Shown here one piece after another: positions 18,815 to 29,811 of a DNA stretch of 64,000 nt. The stretch lies in assembly GCA_006503475.1 (NCBI GenBank), contig RSEH01000138.1:1-64000 (forward strand), in the 5' to 3' direction. A program made the translations under genes and the position numbers. A model generated the notes under the pieces. It was not told the DNA's origin. It saw nothing but the letters and a program-made list of their open reading frames with translations, and made no database searches. Position 1 is the stretch's first letter. Every line of letters starts with the position of its first letter. The DNA is from Stentor roeselii. Taxonomy: Eukaryota > Ciliophora > Heterotrichea > Heterotrichida > Stentoridae.

Positions 18815-19060
18815 CTAGTTAGGAGGATTGCTGATTTGATTGAGATGGGATAATATGTCTTGCTTGTGGAAGAATGATGCGCAGAAATATGTGGAAAGTG
18901 GCAGGTATGTGATCAGGGAAGAAAGTCTTAATCCTCTTCTTGCGAATTTGGTTAAAAAGAAAATGCAGAGACCTGCATTTAGGTAACTTTCAAGAGTGTA
19001 ACGAGAGATGTTTTTGGCTTCTGGATATCTTGGGCGAAGAGAGGGAAATTCGCTTGACAT
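18815..19060 (-). CDS. Small membrane protein, unknown
   Basis: Starting at the ATG at 19060 (MSSEFPSLRPRYPE) the product has 81 residues. A central hydrophobic stretch (YLNAGLCIFFLTKF, then LSSLITYLPLSTYFCASFF) suggests one or two membrane segments. An upstream TTG would lengthen it but is an unlikely start. No family is recognised. Size and build would suit a mitochondrial inner-membrane protein, which is only a guess. Confidence 0.5.
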   Translation of the reverse strand: MSSEFPSLRPRYPEAKNISRYTLESYLNAGLCIFFLTKFARRGLRLSSLITYLPLSTYFCASFFHKQDILSHLNQISNPPN

Positions 19061-19197
19061 TTTATATTTGCATAATTTTAAGTTTAGGTATGAAGTCAAT
19101 GTTAATATTTAAATTAATGGGGGAATTTTGATCAGAGTATTCAGTAATTGAAGAATTTTCAGATGGACACTAGAATAGATAATTAATGTTTCATATA

Positions 19198-19233
19198 CAT
19201 TTCTCAATTCATTTCTCAATTCATTTCTCGATT
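19198..19233. repeat. 12-bp tandem repeat, three copies
   Basis: CATTTCTCAATT is present three times in a row (19198-19209, 19210-19221, 19222-19233), with one substitution in the third copy. It lies about 40 bases upstream of the kelch gene start. Confidence 0.9.
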
Positions 19234-19269
19234 CCCTAATTCTAATTCAAATCAAAACCATTGAATATT

Positions 19270-20490
19270 ATGGACCACTTCCCCTTTAAAAGACAGATGA
19301 CAATGAGGCGAAGCACCAAAGCCATTTCCAACCCAACATCTCCAAAAAAACCCGAATCCCATTCAAATTCTTCAAAATCAGCGACATCGTCCTTAAAAGT
19401 CCTGAACTCATCGGAACTAGAGACCCTTCACCAAAAGATCCAAAGAATCCAAAAGTACTTCGAGCAGCTTCGCTGCGAGATCGTGTCATCCTCCTCATCC
19501 CTAACAAAAGAAATCACAACCTACTCAAAACTCGCTTTAAACACACTAATCGAATACGAGTTTGAACTACTAAATCTTCATCATTCAGCAAAGCGTGGAA
19601 AGTCAATAAACTACGACAAGATATCAAAAGTCCTTCGTTTTGTGATTCCAAAAGAAGTGGAAAAGATAAACATCGATCCTGTCAGTAAAGAGATAAAAAA
19701 ATTATATGACTTTCAAGTGGATGACATAGAAAAGCCAAAAGTGACTCATGCGACTCATGAGTTGATTTGTGTGAAGGACTTTATTTCTGGAATGATCAGC
19801 ATAAACCTGGAAACTTTTCAAGTCAGTAAAATCAGATTCGCTCCAAAAGTCTTTCCTTATGCTTCAATTCTTCCAATTTCAAATAAGAAGTTATTTGTTA
19901 ATGGAGGGTATACTGGAAGTGCATCTGTCACTGATACTTTCATAGTCGACCTCGCTTCAAGGTCATATGAAAAGTTCAGCAGTTCTGTTAAAAGAGACTC
20001 GGCTGGAGTCGTTGTCAAGGAAAACAAAGTCTTTGTTTTTGGAGGAATTGAAAAAAGAGAAGCAAGTCTCGATTATTGTGAATATTTCGAACTAAATACT
20101 TGCCTTTGGACCCGCATTAGTCCTTTGCCTCATCAATGTCATGCGAATACTGCAACTTTAGTTGAAAATAGAATCTTTTTAATAGGATTTCAGTCAGAAT
20201 ATCTTCTTGAATTCAATGAAGACCTTGGAGAATATAGTCAAATTATTGATGTTCCTCCTAATTGCATGAAGTTTGTCTTTGAAAATTGGATCATTACTCC
20301 GGAGGAAATTCTGGAATTCGATGTCCGGCAGATGAAGTGGCAAAGATATCGATTTCCGAGCAGGTTGGAATTTGGATGGCTTTTTAATTTTTCTTGCACT
20401 CGGGCTGATGGGTTTATTTACTTTATTGATGACGTGAATGGACTTTTAAGACTTGATATTGAACAGAAGAAGATTGATAAAATCGTTTGA
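19270..20490 (+). CDS. Kelch-repeat protein
   Basis: The first ATG of the frame is at 19270 (MDHFPFKRQ), giving 406 residues. A Ser-rich head (to about residue 45) is followed by a helical region (about 50-140) and kelch-type repeats to the end: LFVNGGYTGSASVTDTFIVD, KVFVFGGIEKREASLDYCEY with the following WTRISPLP, RIFLIGF and so on. The GG doublets and spaced Tyr/Trp define kelch beta-propeller blades. Such proteins act as binding scaffolds or ubiquitin-ligase adaptors; no BTB or F-box is seen. The partner is unknown. Confidence 0.75.
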   Translation: MDHFPFKRQMTMRRSTKAISNPTSPKKPESHSNSSKSATSSLKVLNSSELETLHQKIQRIQKYFEQLRCEIVSSSSSLTKEITTYSKLALNTLIEYEFELLNLHHSAKRGKSINYDKISKVLRFVIPKEVEKINIDPVSKEIKKLYDFQVDDIEKPKVTHATHELICVKDFISGMISINLETFQVSKIRFAPKVFPYASILPISNKKLFVNGGYTGSASVTDTFIVDLASRSYEKFSSSVKRDSAGVVVKENKVFVFGGIEKREASLDYCEYFELNTCLWTRISPLPHQCHANTATLVENRIFLIGFQSEYLLEFNEDLGEYSQIIDVPPNCMKFVFENWIITPEEILEFDVRQMKWQRYRFPSRLEFGWLFNFSCTRADGFIYFIDDVNGLLRLDIEQKKIDKIV

Positions 20491-21320
20491 GGATGTTAGT
20501 AGGTAATTTTAGATAGAAGTGAGTTTTGGAGAGTGTTGAGGTGGGTGGAGTTTATGAAGATTAGGTTTGGTTGAACTTGGTAGGTGCTGCTTTTCATGAG
20601 AATGGATAAAATTTAAGAAGAGATTTTGATTTAATTAGAGGTTTAAGAAAGATTTTATTGAACTTTAAAATAATTTTTCATTATGGTTAGCTTTAAGAAT
20701 AGGGAATGGGAAGAGTTGATTGACTTTTAACTATTGATTAGGTATAGATTACAATGAAGATTTTAATTTTTTACCTTTATAAGATCCAAGTTAAGTTATG
20801 CTTGGAAGAGATAGTTTGAAGATATTTATTCTTTTAACAGCATTAATCTTCAAGAACTTTAAAAAATACTTCTCCTGAAATCGATTTTTCTAAAAGTTGA
20901 ATCTAAACATGGATCATATTACAACTAACTCAAACATATTCTTATATTATCACACAATGAATCCAAATATTCAATCATACTAAAGTTTAATCAAATAAAA
21001 CCCTAATCATACATCATCATCACATATAAAATTTATCATTGAATGTAACTAATGAACATCAAGACTACATTCATTCATCCAAGTCCCCAGATTTGATATA
21101 TTTTCATAAAAATAATCCTTAAATCTTTATAAAGTCTATTATTTCTATCAAGCAGCTAACTATTCCAATTCTACTTAAAAAACAAAAGAAAAATGACCTT
21201 AATTCTAAAAACTTCCACATTTCAATAAAACATCATCCACATTTCAATAAACCATCATCCAGGCAAAACCAAACACTTCAATTCAATATCCAAAAGCCTC
21301 AACCCTTAATACTTAAAACA
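20491..21320. other. Intergenic region before the calcium channel
   Basis: No gene is recognised in these 830 bases. The first part is G/T-rich (3' flank of the kelch gene) and the last part A/C-rich and G-poor (5' flank of the channel gene). A 22-base tandem duplication lies at 21215-21258. Confidence 0.55.
21215..21258. repeat. 22-bp tandem duplication
   Basis: The unit at 21215-21236 begins CCACATTTCAATAAA and is repeated at 21237-21258 with one mismatch. It lies in the 5' flank of the calcium channel gene, about 60 bases before the ATG. Confidence 0.9.
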
Positions 21321-24300
21321 ATGGAAGTAGTTCAAAACACGTCTTCCTTAATATTCCTCAGTGCGAATTCATTAAGATACTCTCCAGATTTCGACTTAGA
21401 AAGCCTTCTAAATCAAGAGTTTCCTCAAAACCCTTCAAAAAAAAAGCAAAATTTCGAAACTTTTAACCTTTCAAGTCTATCCGCATTCAAATTAACCCGT
21501 CAAAAATCCCACAAAGCTCTAAAAAAAGACTCAAATTTATTCATAACAAAGAGCCTGAGTAAAATCCCCTTAAAGCAAGAATACCGAGACATAGTCTCTC
21601 TGCGACTTCTTACTGAATACGAAAAAATCGACATGGAATCAGAAAATAAGCCTTTTTCCGACATTCGAAAAGCAATACGACGAGTGCATTACTCAATTTC
21701 AGACCTTTGTTTAAGAATAGTGAGTTCTTCATTCTTCGAACTATTCATAATTCTGGTGATAATCATGAATGTGTTAACCCTTTCACTGAACGGAGAATCA
21801 AGTTCTTCACAAGACGCGATATACCAAATAGACTTTTTTTACTTGATAGTTTACACAATCGAGGCATTTTTGAAGATGCTTGCCTTTGGACTGGTCCAAG
21901 GGCCGAGTGCTTACATGAAGGACGTTTGGAACTACATGGACCTGGTCATCGTCATCTCAGGGTGGATCGACCGTCTTTTGACTTCCAGCATTAACTTGAC
22001 AGCAATTCGCACTTTGCGCATTCTTCGGCCTCTTCGAGGAATCACTTCAATTTCAGGACTAAAAGTCATCGTCCTCGCCCTGATCAACTCACTGAAAGAA
22101 CTCGTAGCGTCTATCGGCTTGTTAATCATTTATCTTCTTATCTTTGCAGTCGCTGGATTACAGATCTGGTCAGGAAGTCTCAAGTCAAACTGCATCAATA
22201 TTGAAACAGGAGAGTCGAATGGAAAGGTCTGTGGAAATCAAGACTGTGACTCAGGTTTTGAATGTGGAAAAACTTTAAACAATCCGAATTTCGGAGCTAC
22301 GAATTTTGATAATGTTTTTTATAGCTTTTTGACGGTTTTTCAATGTGTCACTCTTGAAGGATGGACTGATACGATGCAGTTTGTGTTGGAAGCTTATAAC
22401 TATTCAGCTATTATTTTCTTTGTGATGCTTGTTTTCATTGGAGCCTACCTTTTAGTGAGCTTGACTCTGGTCGTTATCAAGTCAGCACTGACGTCTTCTA
22501 TTAGGTCCGTGCATAAGACGAAAGAAATCAAAGACGCTGAGGACTACATCGAAACTGAAGTCTTGACACGACAATTAACGAGGTTTATGACGGAAAATAA
22601 CGAAAATATTGAAAAAATTTTAGATGAAAGTTTTGAGTTTCGAGAGGAACCAGTGCTTGAATGTCAGTCTTATAATATCATCAGGAATTCAGATGAGTTT
22701 AAAGAGTTTAGAAGGACTTTAACTATTCCTCTTGACCAGGAAGGTTTCTTGGGGCCTGTTAAAAAACAGTTCTTTTCGCCTACTGTTGAAACTGGAGAAC
22801 TTTCTGGATTCAATATTAAGACTAGAAGTTTAAAGAGAAGGAAAATTAATAGTGGAAGTGATCAGAAGTTGAAAAGATTTGATACTATTAAGTCCGTCAC
22901 ACCTTTGCTGTCGAAAATGAACTCTACTGTGAAAGTTAGTAAAAATTTCATGAAACGGATTGAAAGGGATGGGCAGCTGGTGCCTGTGGTTAACTTGAAT
23001 GATTATGTTTCAAGTTCAACATCGGATATCAATCCTCAAACGGTTACTAACGTTTTTAAACCCTGCTCGTTTTACTCATTTGAATACAGGGTTCATGAAC
23101 AAGAAGATGCCCACAAGTTTTTAGTGTCTCAGGCCAGAGAAGACCATCAGAATTACTTAAACGGCTTTCTTGAGTACAACAGCGACTTCAAAAGATTCAT
23201 CAAGGCTTGCGAGTCAAGTACAAGACACAAGGTTTTTTTTCGAATGAACATCGAAGTGAAAGAGTTTATTGGAAAAATTCAGTCTTTCGACAAGAAAGTC
23301 TCAAGTATAATCGGAAGGGTTTCTAATGTCGACCCTTTTCAACCGGTCAACACAAATAAGTTAAACTATTTGAGTTATCGTATCGGTTCTTACTCCTGTG
23401 AAAAATATCTAAATTTATTCCAGAAGCCTTTCAAGTCCCTTTTGTCAACTCGAAGTTTTAACTTGTTCATTTATTTCAGCATTATTTTTAACACTATCGT
23501 TCTTTCAATTGACTATTATGGAATTTCAAACGATACAGCCTTTGTATTAAATATTTTTAACATCGTTTTTACCTTCATTTTCGGGGTTGAAATGACTGTG
23601 AAAATAATCGGCCAAGGACTAAAAAAGTTCCTAAGAGACATAATGAATTATCTTGATATCATTATCGTCATCAACAGCTTCATCGAATTCGCTTTTTTAT
23701 CTGGAGGAAAATCAGCCGTAACAGCTTTTAGGGCTATCAGGATATTTAAGCTTATTCGTGCTGTAAGAGTTGCCAGGATTTTTCGATATCTTCAAAGCAT
23801 GAACCACATCATTTTAGTTATTTCTAGATCCTTGTCAAAATTCGCATATGTTGCTCTTCTGCTCTTCCTTTTCACTGTAGTTTACAGTTTACTCGGAATG
23901 CAGATTTTCAAGAATAAACTTGACTTTGAAAGACAATCTCGAAGCAGTTTCGACAACTTTTTCTGGGCTTTTGTGTCGGTTTTCCAGGTACTTTCAATAG
24001 AGAACTGGCAGAACCTGTTGTATGATACTATGCATTCGACTGTCGGCCCTGCAAGTTCTTTATTTTTGGTTTCTTGGGTGTTTTTAGGGAATTTTATCTT
24101 GCTTAATCTTTTCCTGGCGATTCTTTTAGATGGCTTTTCTTATGAGGAAGATGAAGAGTCTCAGACTATTGATTCTTCTGAAAAAAATCTTTCGAGACTT
24201 GGAACGATTGGACTTTCCAGAAGGAGAAGTTCTTTTTTTGCTGATTTGGAGCAGCGTACTTTGAAAAAAAGAGAAGAAATTAAACAAAAAATTGATATTA

Positions 24301-26684
24301 TATCTGAAGAAAGCTCAGAAATAAATGATTTAGATGTAAAAAATTCGAGTGGGTTTATTGATATTCCTTGTGAAAAAAGTTATTATTTTTTTAGCAAATC
24401 GTCAAAATTCAGGATTTTTTGTAATAAGCTAATGAATAGTCCAAAGTTTGATTTAGCTGTGATAATTTTGATTTCAGTTTCAAGTATCAAGTTAATAATC
24501 GAGACCTATACATTCAACGAGACTCAAGTCGACAACATATTCTCAGGAATCGACATCGTGCTAACCCTTCTTTTTTTCTGTGAGTTCCTAATAAAATCAA
24601 TAAGCCGCGGATTTTTACTTGACCAAAACACTTACCTAAAAGACAACTGGAACATTTTAGATTTTTGCATTATAATCGTCTCTTTCATTGACTTACTTAT
24701 TTCAAGCATTTCTTTTCGTTTCATAAAAATTTTACGACTTTTAAGAGCTTTTAGAGCACTGAGGTTCATGTCTCATAATCTTTCAATGAAAATTGTTGTT
24801 GTTTCCTTGTTGCAGTCAATTGTAGCAATTCTTAATGTTGCAGTTGTTTGTCTTATTGTTTGGATTATGTTTGCAATTTTAGGAGTTTCTTTATTTGGGG
24901 GGAGGCTTTACAAGTGTTCTAATGAACTTATTGATGAAATGGATTTGTGTCATCAGTCAGGATACTCTTGGCAGCAGATGTTTCCGAATTATGATAATTT
25001 GATAAATGCGATGATCTCACTTTTTATTGTTAGCTCGGAAGAGGGTTGGCCTGATATAATGTATAGTGCAATAGATGCGAGAGATATAGGCCTATCTCCA
25101 AAAAAAGACTGGAACCCACCAGCAGGTTTATATTTCATCAGTTTTATCTTTGTCGGCACATTTTTCTTCATGAATCTATTTATCGGAGTGGTATTCGAGC
25201 AGTTCAACGAGGTGAAAAAGCACGAAGGTTCCTTTGCAGCTCTAATCCTAACAAAAGAGCAGATGCTATGGGTAGAAATTCAGCAACTAATAGTAAAATC
25301 GACTCCTTTTATCGAGTATAACAAGCCAACCTCTGCCTTTCGTTTATTTTTTTACGATATGACGCGTCACAAGTACTTCGAAATCTTTATCCTGGCTTGC
25401 GTTTTTTTAAACATGCTTCAAATGTGCCTTGTTTATGACGAAGCTTCCTCAGTTTACATTAAAACTTTAGAAAATATCAACTTGGGCTTTACTATTGTCT
25501 TCATCACTGAAGCTATTTTCAAGCTTATTGGAAATGGTGTGCATTATTTTAAGTCAACTTGGAATAAATTCGACTTTTTAGTGGCTAGCAGCTCTATCAT
25601 TGACATTTGTCTTACTTACTTCGCTGCTAATAAGATCTCTTTATTGAGAACTGGCCCTCAGTTGATTAGAATTTTGAAACTTTTTCGGATTTCTAGAATG
25701 TTTCGGCTTTTTAAGTCGTTGAAGCCTTTAGAGACTTTGTTGACTATCATGAAATATTCACTTCCAGCGATTTTTAATGTTTTAAGCCTGCTTGTATTGA
25801 TTTTTTTTATTTACGCAGTGATGGGAGTCTATCTTTTTTATGATATTACTGATGGTCAAATCATTAATCACTACACAAATTTCCGTAATTTCGGTTGGGC
25901 AATGATCACTTTGTTCAGGTCAGCCACTGGCGAGAACTGGTATCTTATCATGTATGACTGTAGCGTGAATATTGGAAAAGTTGGGAGTTTCTTATATTTT
26001 TGCACTTTCATCACGAACACTTCTTTTATAATGTTCAACTTATTTATCATGGTCATTTTACAAAATTATGATGACTACCAAAGCAATCCTCAGAGTGTAT
26101 TAAAGATTTTTAATAAAGACATCAAAATTTTTAAAAACTCTTGGAAAATTTTTTCAAGGGATAATGGACAAAGAGTTTCTTATAAGTTACTGCCTGATTT
26201 ACTTTATGAACTTGGGAATGACTTTGGAGTTGCCACTGAAGTGCAAAGAGACAAACTCTTTAAACTTCTAACAGCAATGGAAATTCCAATCGACCACGAA
26301 GGTTTCGTGCATTACAACGATTTCTTATACGGAGTGCTGAAAAGAAAGTACTCAAGAAACATTTTCCGTAAAAAAGACAAACATGAGAAAAAACTAGTCG
26401 GAAAAGAAAACGCAAAAACCTTAAAACAACTAAAAAAAATCCGTGACCGATTCTTCAAAGGTCAAGCAAGTGAAAAAAATCCTGAAGGCAACTTCTTCCT
26501 AGGCATGATTTACGTGAAAACAGTCTTCAGAGCATGGAAGAACTACACAAGCAGCAAGAAAATTCGTGAATCAAGTTTAAGCATAACTCCAAGACTATCA
26601 GAAGAAGAGTTTCCCGGAGAAGTTTCCGAAAAGTCCTCATTTATCCAGCGGCACACAATGACTTTAGAGTCGCTGGCTGATTAA
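21321..26684 (+). CDS. Four-domain voltage-gated calcium channel alpha-1 subunit
   Basis: The 1787-residue product has four homologous six-segment channel domains. The S4 voltage sensors carry spaced arginines (for example TLRILRPLRG in domain I and FRAIRIFKLIRAVRVARI in domain II). The filter residues are E346 (TLEGW), E894 (SIENW), E1241 (SEEGW) and E1538 (TGENW). This EEEE ring marks a calcium-selective channel rather than a sodium channel (DEKA) or NALCN. The C-terminus has an EF-hand-like region (about 1615-1680) and a basic tail. In ciliates such channels carry the calcium current that reverses cilia. The frame is uninterrupted. Long cytosolic linkers join I-II and II-III. Confidence 0.95.
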   Translation: MEVVQNTSSLIFLSANSLRYSPDFDLESLLNQEFPQNPSKKKQNFETFNLSSLSAFKLTRQKSHKALKKDSNLFITKSLSKIPLKQEYRDIVSLRLLTEYEKIDMESENKPFSDIRKAIRRVHYSISDLCLRIVSSSFFELFIILVIIMNVLTLSLNGESSSSQDAIYQIDFFYLIVYTIEAFLKMLAFGLVQGPSAYMKDVWNYMDLVIVISGWIDRLLTSSINLTAIRTLRILRPLRGITSISGLKVIVLALINSLKELVASIGLLIIYLLIFAVAGLQIWSGSLKSNCINIETGESNGKVCGNQDCDSGFECGKTLNNPNFGATNFDNVFYSFLTVFQCVTLEGWTDTMQFVLEAYNYSAIIFFVMLVFIGAYLLVSLTLVVIKSALTSSIRSVHKTKEIKDAEDYIETEVLTRQLTRFMTENNENIEKILDESFEFREEPVLECQSYNIIRNSDEFKEFRRTLTIPLDQEGFLGPVKKQFFSPTVETGELSGFNIKTRSLKRRKINSGSDQKLKRFDTIKSVTPLLSKMNSTVKVSKNFMKRIERDGQLVPVVNLNDYVSSSTSDINPQTVTNVFKPCSFYSFEYRVHEQEDAHKFLVSQAREDHQNYLNGFLEYNSDFKRFIKACESSTRHKVFFRMNIEVKEFIGKIQSFDKKVSSIIGRVSNVDPFQPVNTNKLNYLSYRIGSYSCEKYLNLFQKPFKSLLSTRSFNLFIYFSIIFNTIVLSIDYYGISNDTAFVLNIFNIVFTFIFGVEMTVKIIGQGLKKFLRDIMNYLDIIIVINSFIEFAFLSGGKSAVTAFRAIRIFKLIRAVRVARIFRYLQSMNHIILVISRSLSKFAYVALLLFLFTVVYSLLGMQIFKNKLDFERQSRSSFDNFFWAFVSVFQVLSIENWQNLLYDTMHSTVGPASSLFLVSWVFLGNFILLNLFLAILLDGFSYEEDEESQTIDSSEKNLSRLGTIGLSRRRSSFFADLEQRTLKKREEIKQKIDIISEESSEINDLDVKNSSGFIDIPCEKSYYFFSKSSKFRIFCNKLMNSPKFDLAVIILISVSSIKLIIETYTFNETQVDNIFSGIDIVLTLLFFCEFLIKSISRGFLLDQNTYLKDNWNILDFCIIIVSFIDLLISSISFRFIKILRLLRAFRALRFMSHNLSMKIVVVSLLQSIVAILNVAVVCLIVWIMFAILGVSLFGGRLYKCSNELIDEMDLCHQSGYSWQQMFPNYDNLINAMISLFIVSSEEGWPDIMYSAIDARDIGLSPKKDWNPPAGLYFISFIFVGTFFFMNLFIGVVFEQFNEVKKHEGSFAALILTKEQMLWVEIQQLIVKSTPFIEYNKPTSAFRLFFYDMTRHKYFEIFILACVFLNMLQMCLVYDEASSVYIKTLENINLGFTIVFITEAIFKLIGNGVHYFKSTWNKFDFLVASSSIIDICLTYFAANKISLLRTGPQLIRILKLFRISRMFRLFKSLKPLETLLTIMKYSLPAIFNVLSLLVLIFFIYAVMGVYLFYDITDGQIINHYTNFRNFGWAMITLFRSATGENWYLIMYDCSVNIGKVGSFLYFCTFITNTSFIMFNLFIMVILQNYDDYQSNPQSVLKIFNKDIKIFKNSWKIFSRDNGQRVSYKLLPDLLYELGNDFGVATEVQRDKLFKLLTAMEIPIDHEGFVHYNDFLYGVLKRKYSRNIFRKKDKHEKKLVGKENAKTLKQLKKIRDRFFKGQASEKNPEGNFFLGMIYVKTVFRAWKNYTSSKKIRESSLSITPRLSEEEFPGEVSEKSSFIQRHTMTLESLAD

Positions 26685-26702
26685 ATATCTAAATTATCAA
26701 CT

Positions 26703-29700
26703 TCAATTAACCAACAAAGGTTCTTTCACTCCTTTTTTCTTCTTAAAAAAAGCAAAGCAACAACACCCAGATTCCTCTTCATCATCATCCTCAACATATC
26801 TAGCAGTCACATTTTCATTTTTAACTTCAGGTGAAAAATCCTCTTCTTTCTCATAATTTTCATTTTTTTCCCCTTTTTCTCCTTTTTTCTGTCGACGTCT
26901 TGGGACTTCGCCCAAGACCCAATTGGCAACTCTCATCAAGTCCCTTTTCCCATAGCTGCTTTTGTTAAAGTCTTCAAACAAGCTATCCTTTGAGACCTCA
27001 TTCAACAGTTGAATAGTCATTTCTGTATCAGGAGGTTTTTCTAAAGCTTTAAGCCAATTCTGCTTGTCTTCTTGGTCCTTTGCTAAAAGTTTTATGGTCT
27101 TCGAAGAGGTTTTCACGTCGAATCTCAGAACGTTTTTTCCCTTGTAAGTCACTTCGGCGTCGAATAGGTTTAAAGAGTTGAGAGGTTCTCGGGACTTGTG
27201 ACTTTTGTACCAGTAAAGACGGTCGTTTTTTATTGAGAAGAATCTTTCATCGAACTTTAAGAATTTTTGCTTGTTTTTCTTTTGAAGATAACCTTTGAAG
27301 TTCGCGTAGGTTCCTGTTTGAGTCACTTTTAAGCTGCTGTCTTGCCTTTGTATTGGTTTTTTCACGTCGGTTTCTAAAAGGTCGTCAATCGAGTGATTCG
27401 CGAAGCTTAGTTCATTTTTTGATTCGAATGAAGCCTTTGTGACACTTTTTAACTTGTCCATTACTTCTTTGACCTTCGCGATGCAGTCTTTTTTTTCAGC
27501 CTTGTCCAGGTCTTCACGAAGCTCAATCAAAAATTTCTAAATTTCTATTACGGCGGAGTTGAAGTCGAAATCTTGCCCCTGGAGATTTTTAACTCTTTCA
27601 CAAATTTCTCCAATATCTGAAGGAAGAGCTTCAAGGAAATCAACGATGTCTTTTAATCCTGCGAGTTCTTTCTCAACAATATTTTTATCAAATTTCTGAG
27701 AAAAGTACTTAAAAAACATTTGAGTATCACTTCTTAAAGTTTCACTAAGTAGGAGAATAGATTGAGTTTTTAGTGCTTTTTTATTGTGAAAAATGCAATT
27801 CAGGTACTTTTGGATCACTTCTTCTAACAAGCTTCTCCAAATGAACTTTACTAGATTTTTATCAGTGAACTCCTCGATTTGGTTCAGTTCTGACACGATA
27901 TTAGGAAACAGCTTCTCCATATGAAGCTCGCTGAAAGGAAGATCAAAAGATTCACTGATGCGATCAAGAAGACAACGTGCCAGATATCTTTTAGAAACCT
28001 GTTCCATGACCTGATACTCCTGACTAATCACTTTAACCTTCAAGTGTTCATTAATAAGTCCTGCTTCCAATCCAGCTTTCGCCATCATTTGCCAACTTTT
28101 AAACCTATCAATGATCAAAACCGTATCATTACTAAAACCAGCAATGCAAGTAAGAGGCACAATCAAGTTTCTCTCACATATTTCAATCACTGCATTTTTA
28201 TAAGCAAGGACCACGTCTCTCACTGTGTCAAGTGATGCTGAAGCGAAATGCTCCTCGCTGCAGCTTTGCAGCTCAATAAAAACCGGTTCAATTATTCCGC
28301 AGAGGTCAGCGTAAGCGATTATGTAGTTTCGACTGCGGGAATCTGTTTGGACCTCGCCTTGAAAGGCGCTGCGAAGACAAACGATGAGACTTTTGCAGGC
28401 TGAGTCGAATAGTTGGTCACTGAAACTCTTGGAAAGGACGATTATTCCGTTTTTTAACTTGTCGTCGCTTATTCCGACTTTTTTTAATTGCTGGTCGTAG
28501 TTGTTGGTCCAGATTATTAACTTTAAGATGTCGGCTGTTGAACAGGAACTGTGAAGATCTTTCCATAGACTGCTTAAATGGTCGGAAAGACGCTTGTGGA
28601 AAGTTGCAGAGTAGTTCTCGGCTACGTCTAAACGTTGGGGGCGGCTGCTCACGCAGCCGTCGATTGAGGAAATCATGTCGTCTACTAACTTTGTCATCTC
28701 GTCTAGGATTTCTTTTATGGTTTCAAGGGTTACTGGGATCTTTTGAAGGTCTTTTTTGAACTTGTCATCGATTTTTGCTCGAAGTCCTTTTACTCCATGA
28801 GTATCAAACAACTGAATAATTTTTTTAATAAACTTAGGTTTTCCAGTGAGACTCGAAGTGATATCCAAAGCACTTTCCTTGCTAGTATCAATAGCTTTGA
28901 CCCATCGATTCATATCCTCTTCACTATCCGCATTAAAATGAAAGATCCTATTTCCCAAATCAAGTAAAAAAGACGACCCAGAGTCCCTAGACTCACTCAT
29001 ATCCTTAATCCTGATAGTGCAAAGTCGAGTAGGAATCTCTCCCTGTGCTTCAGAGTCATCATCAGGCCCAGCATATTTGAAGTAATACATATGATTCAAG
29101 AACATCCAAGGGGGGAGTCCAGACTCACTCAAAGTATCTTCTTCATTCGTCGGTACCAAAGGGGCGCCACTGACAAGAATGCACCATCGTTTTTGGAAGT
29201 ACTTCACAGTGCCTTTGCTTCTTTTATTCAGAAAGCCATAAAGAAAAAAACGCTTTATCAACTTTTCTGGGTAAACTGAAATGAACTTCCAGATTCCCTT
29301 TGTCACTAAAATCTGCAGGCTTGGGTCAGCACTTTCACTTAGTCTTGGAGAAGGAGGCATTATTTCGCTTTCTTGTTTTACTAGTTGAACGATTTCTTCT
29401 GCAAGTTTCTTGTCTTTCCAGTTTGTTGTTGATGGAATTTCTGTTTGGATTTCTTTCGCCTTCTCTGCGAGAAGACGGAGACTGCTCACCCACATTGTTT
29501 GGGAATCAGTGTTGTCGGCTCGGAGGTGGAACTCACGGTCACCGTAGGAGATTGTGAACTTGGTTTCGTCTACTACTATGATATTTGTAATTAAATTCAA
29601 CACCAGGACTCCTTTTGGCTCATCTCCAGGTTTCGGTTTTTTTGCAAAATAAGCTAAAAGTTTGCCATAATCCTTAACAACAAAATACCTTTTCTGATAT

Positions 29701-29777
29701 CCCGTGAATTTTACAGGGCTTTTTTTCTTGAGAAATCCTTCTAAATTAGCAGCTCTTTCAAAATTAATCACACTCAT
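26703..29777 (-). CDS. Triple PH-domain protein
   Basis: A 15-nt intron (27537-27551) joins two frames into one 1019-residue protein. PH domains lie at about residues 9-95 (GFLKKKSPVKFTGYQKRYFVV), about 180-300 (YGFLNKRSKG, YFQKRWCILV) and about 820-915 (FKGYLQKKNKQKFLKF, WLKALE). Between the second and third is a long helical region (about 310-790) of unknown family with many Leu and Asp/Glu residues. The tail ends with a cysteine-rich GCCCFAFFKKKK segment that could be acylated. PH domains bind phosphoinositides, so a membrane-trafficking or scaffold role is likely. The gene starts 34 bases from a divergent gene. Confidence 0.85.
27537..27551 (-). other. 15-nt intron
   Basis: On the minus strand it reads GTAATAGAAATTTAG, phase 0, after codons for FNSA. 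Its TAG ends the upstream frame; removal continues the protein as KFLIELREDLDK and adds the third PH domain. Confidence 0.9.
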
Positions 29778-29811
29778 AAAAATGTAAACAAAGACGAAGC
29801 CTATATAATAA

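Noticed and set aside
27530-27551. Frameshift or separate gene between the two PH frames.
   Set aside because: A 15-nt GT...AG unit explains the break without changing phase, as in five other genes.
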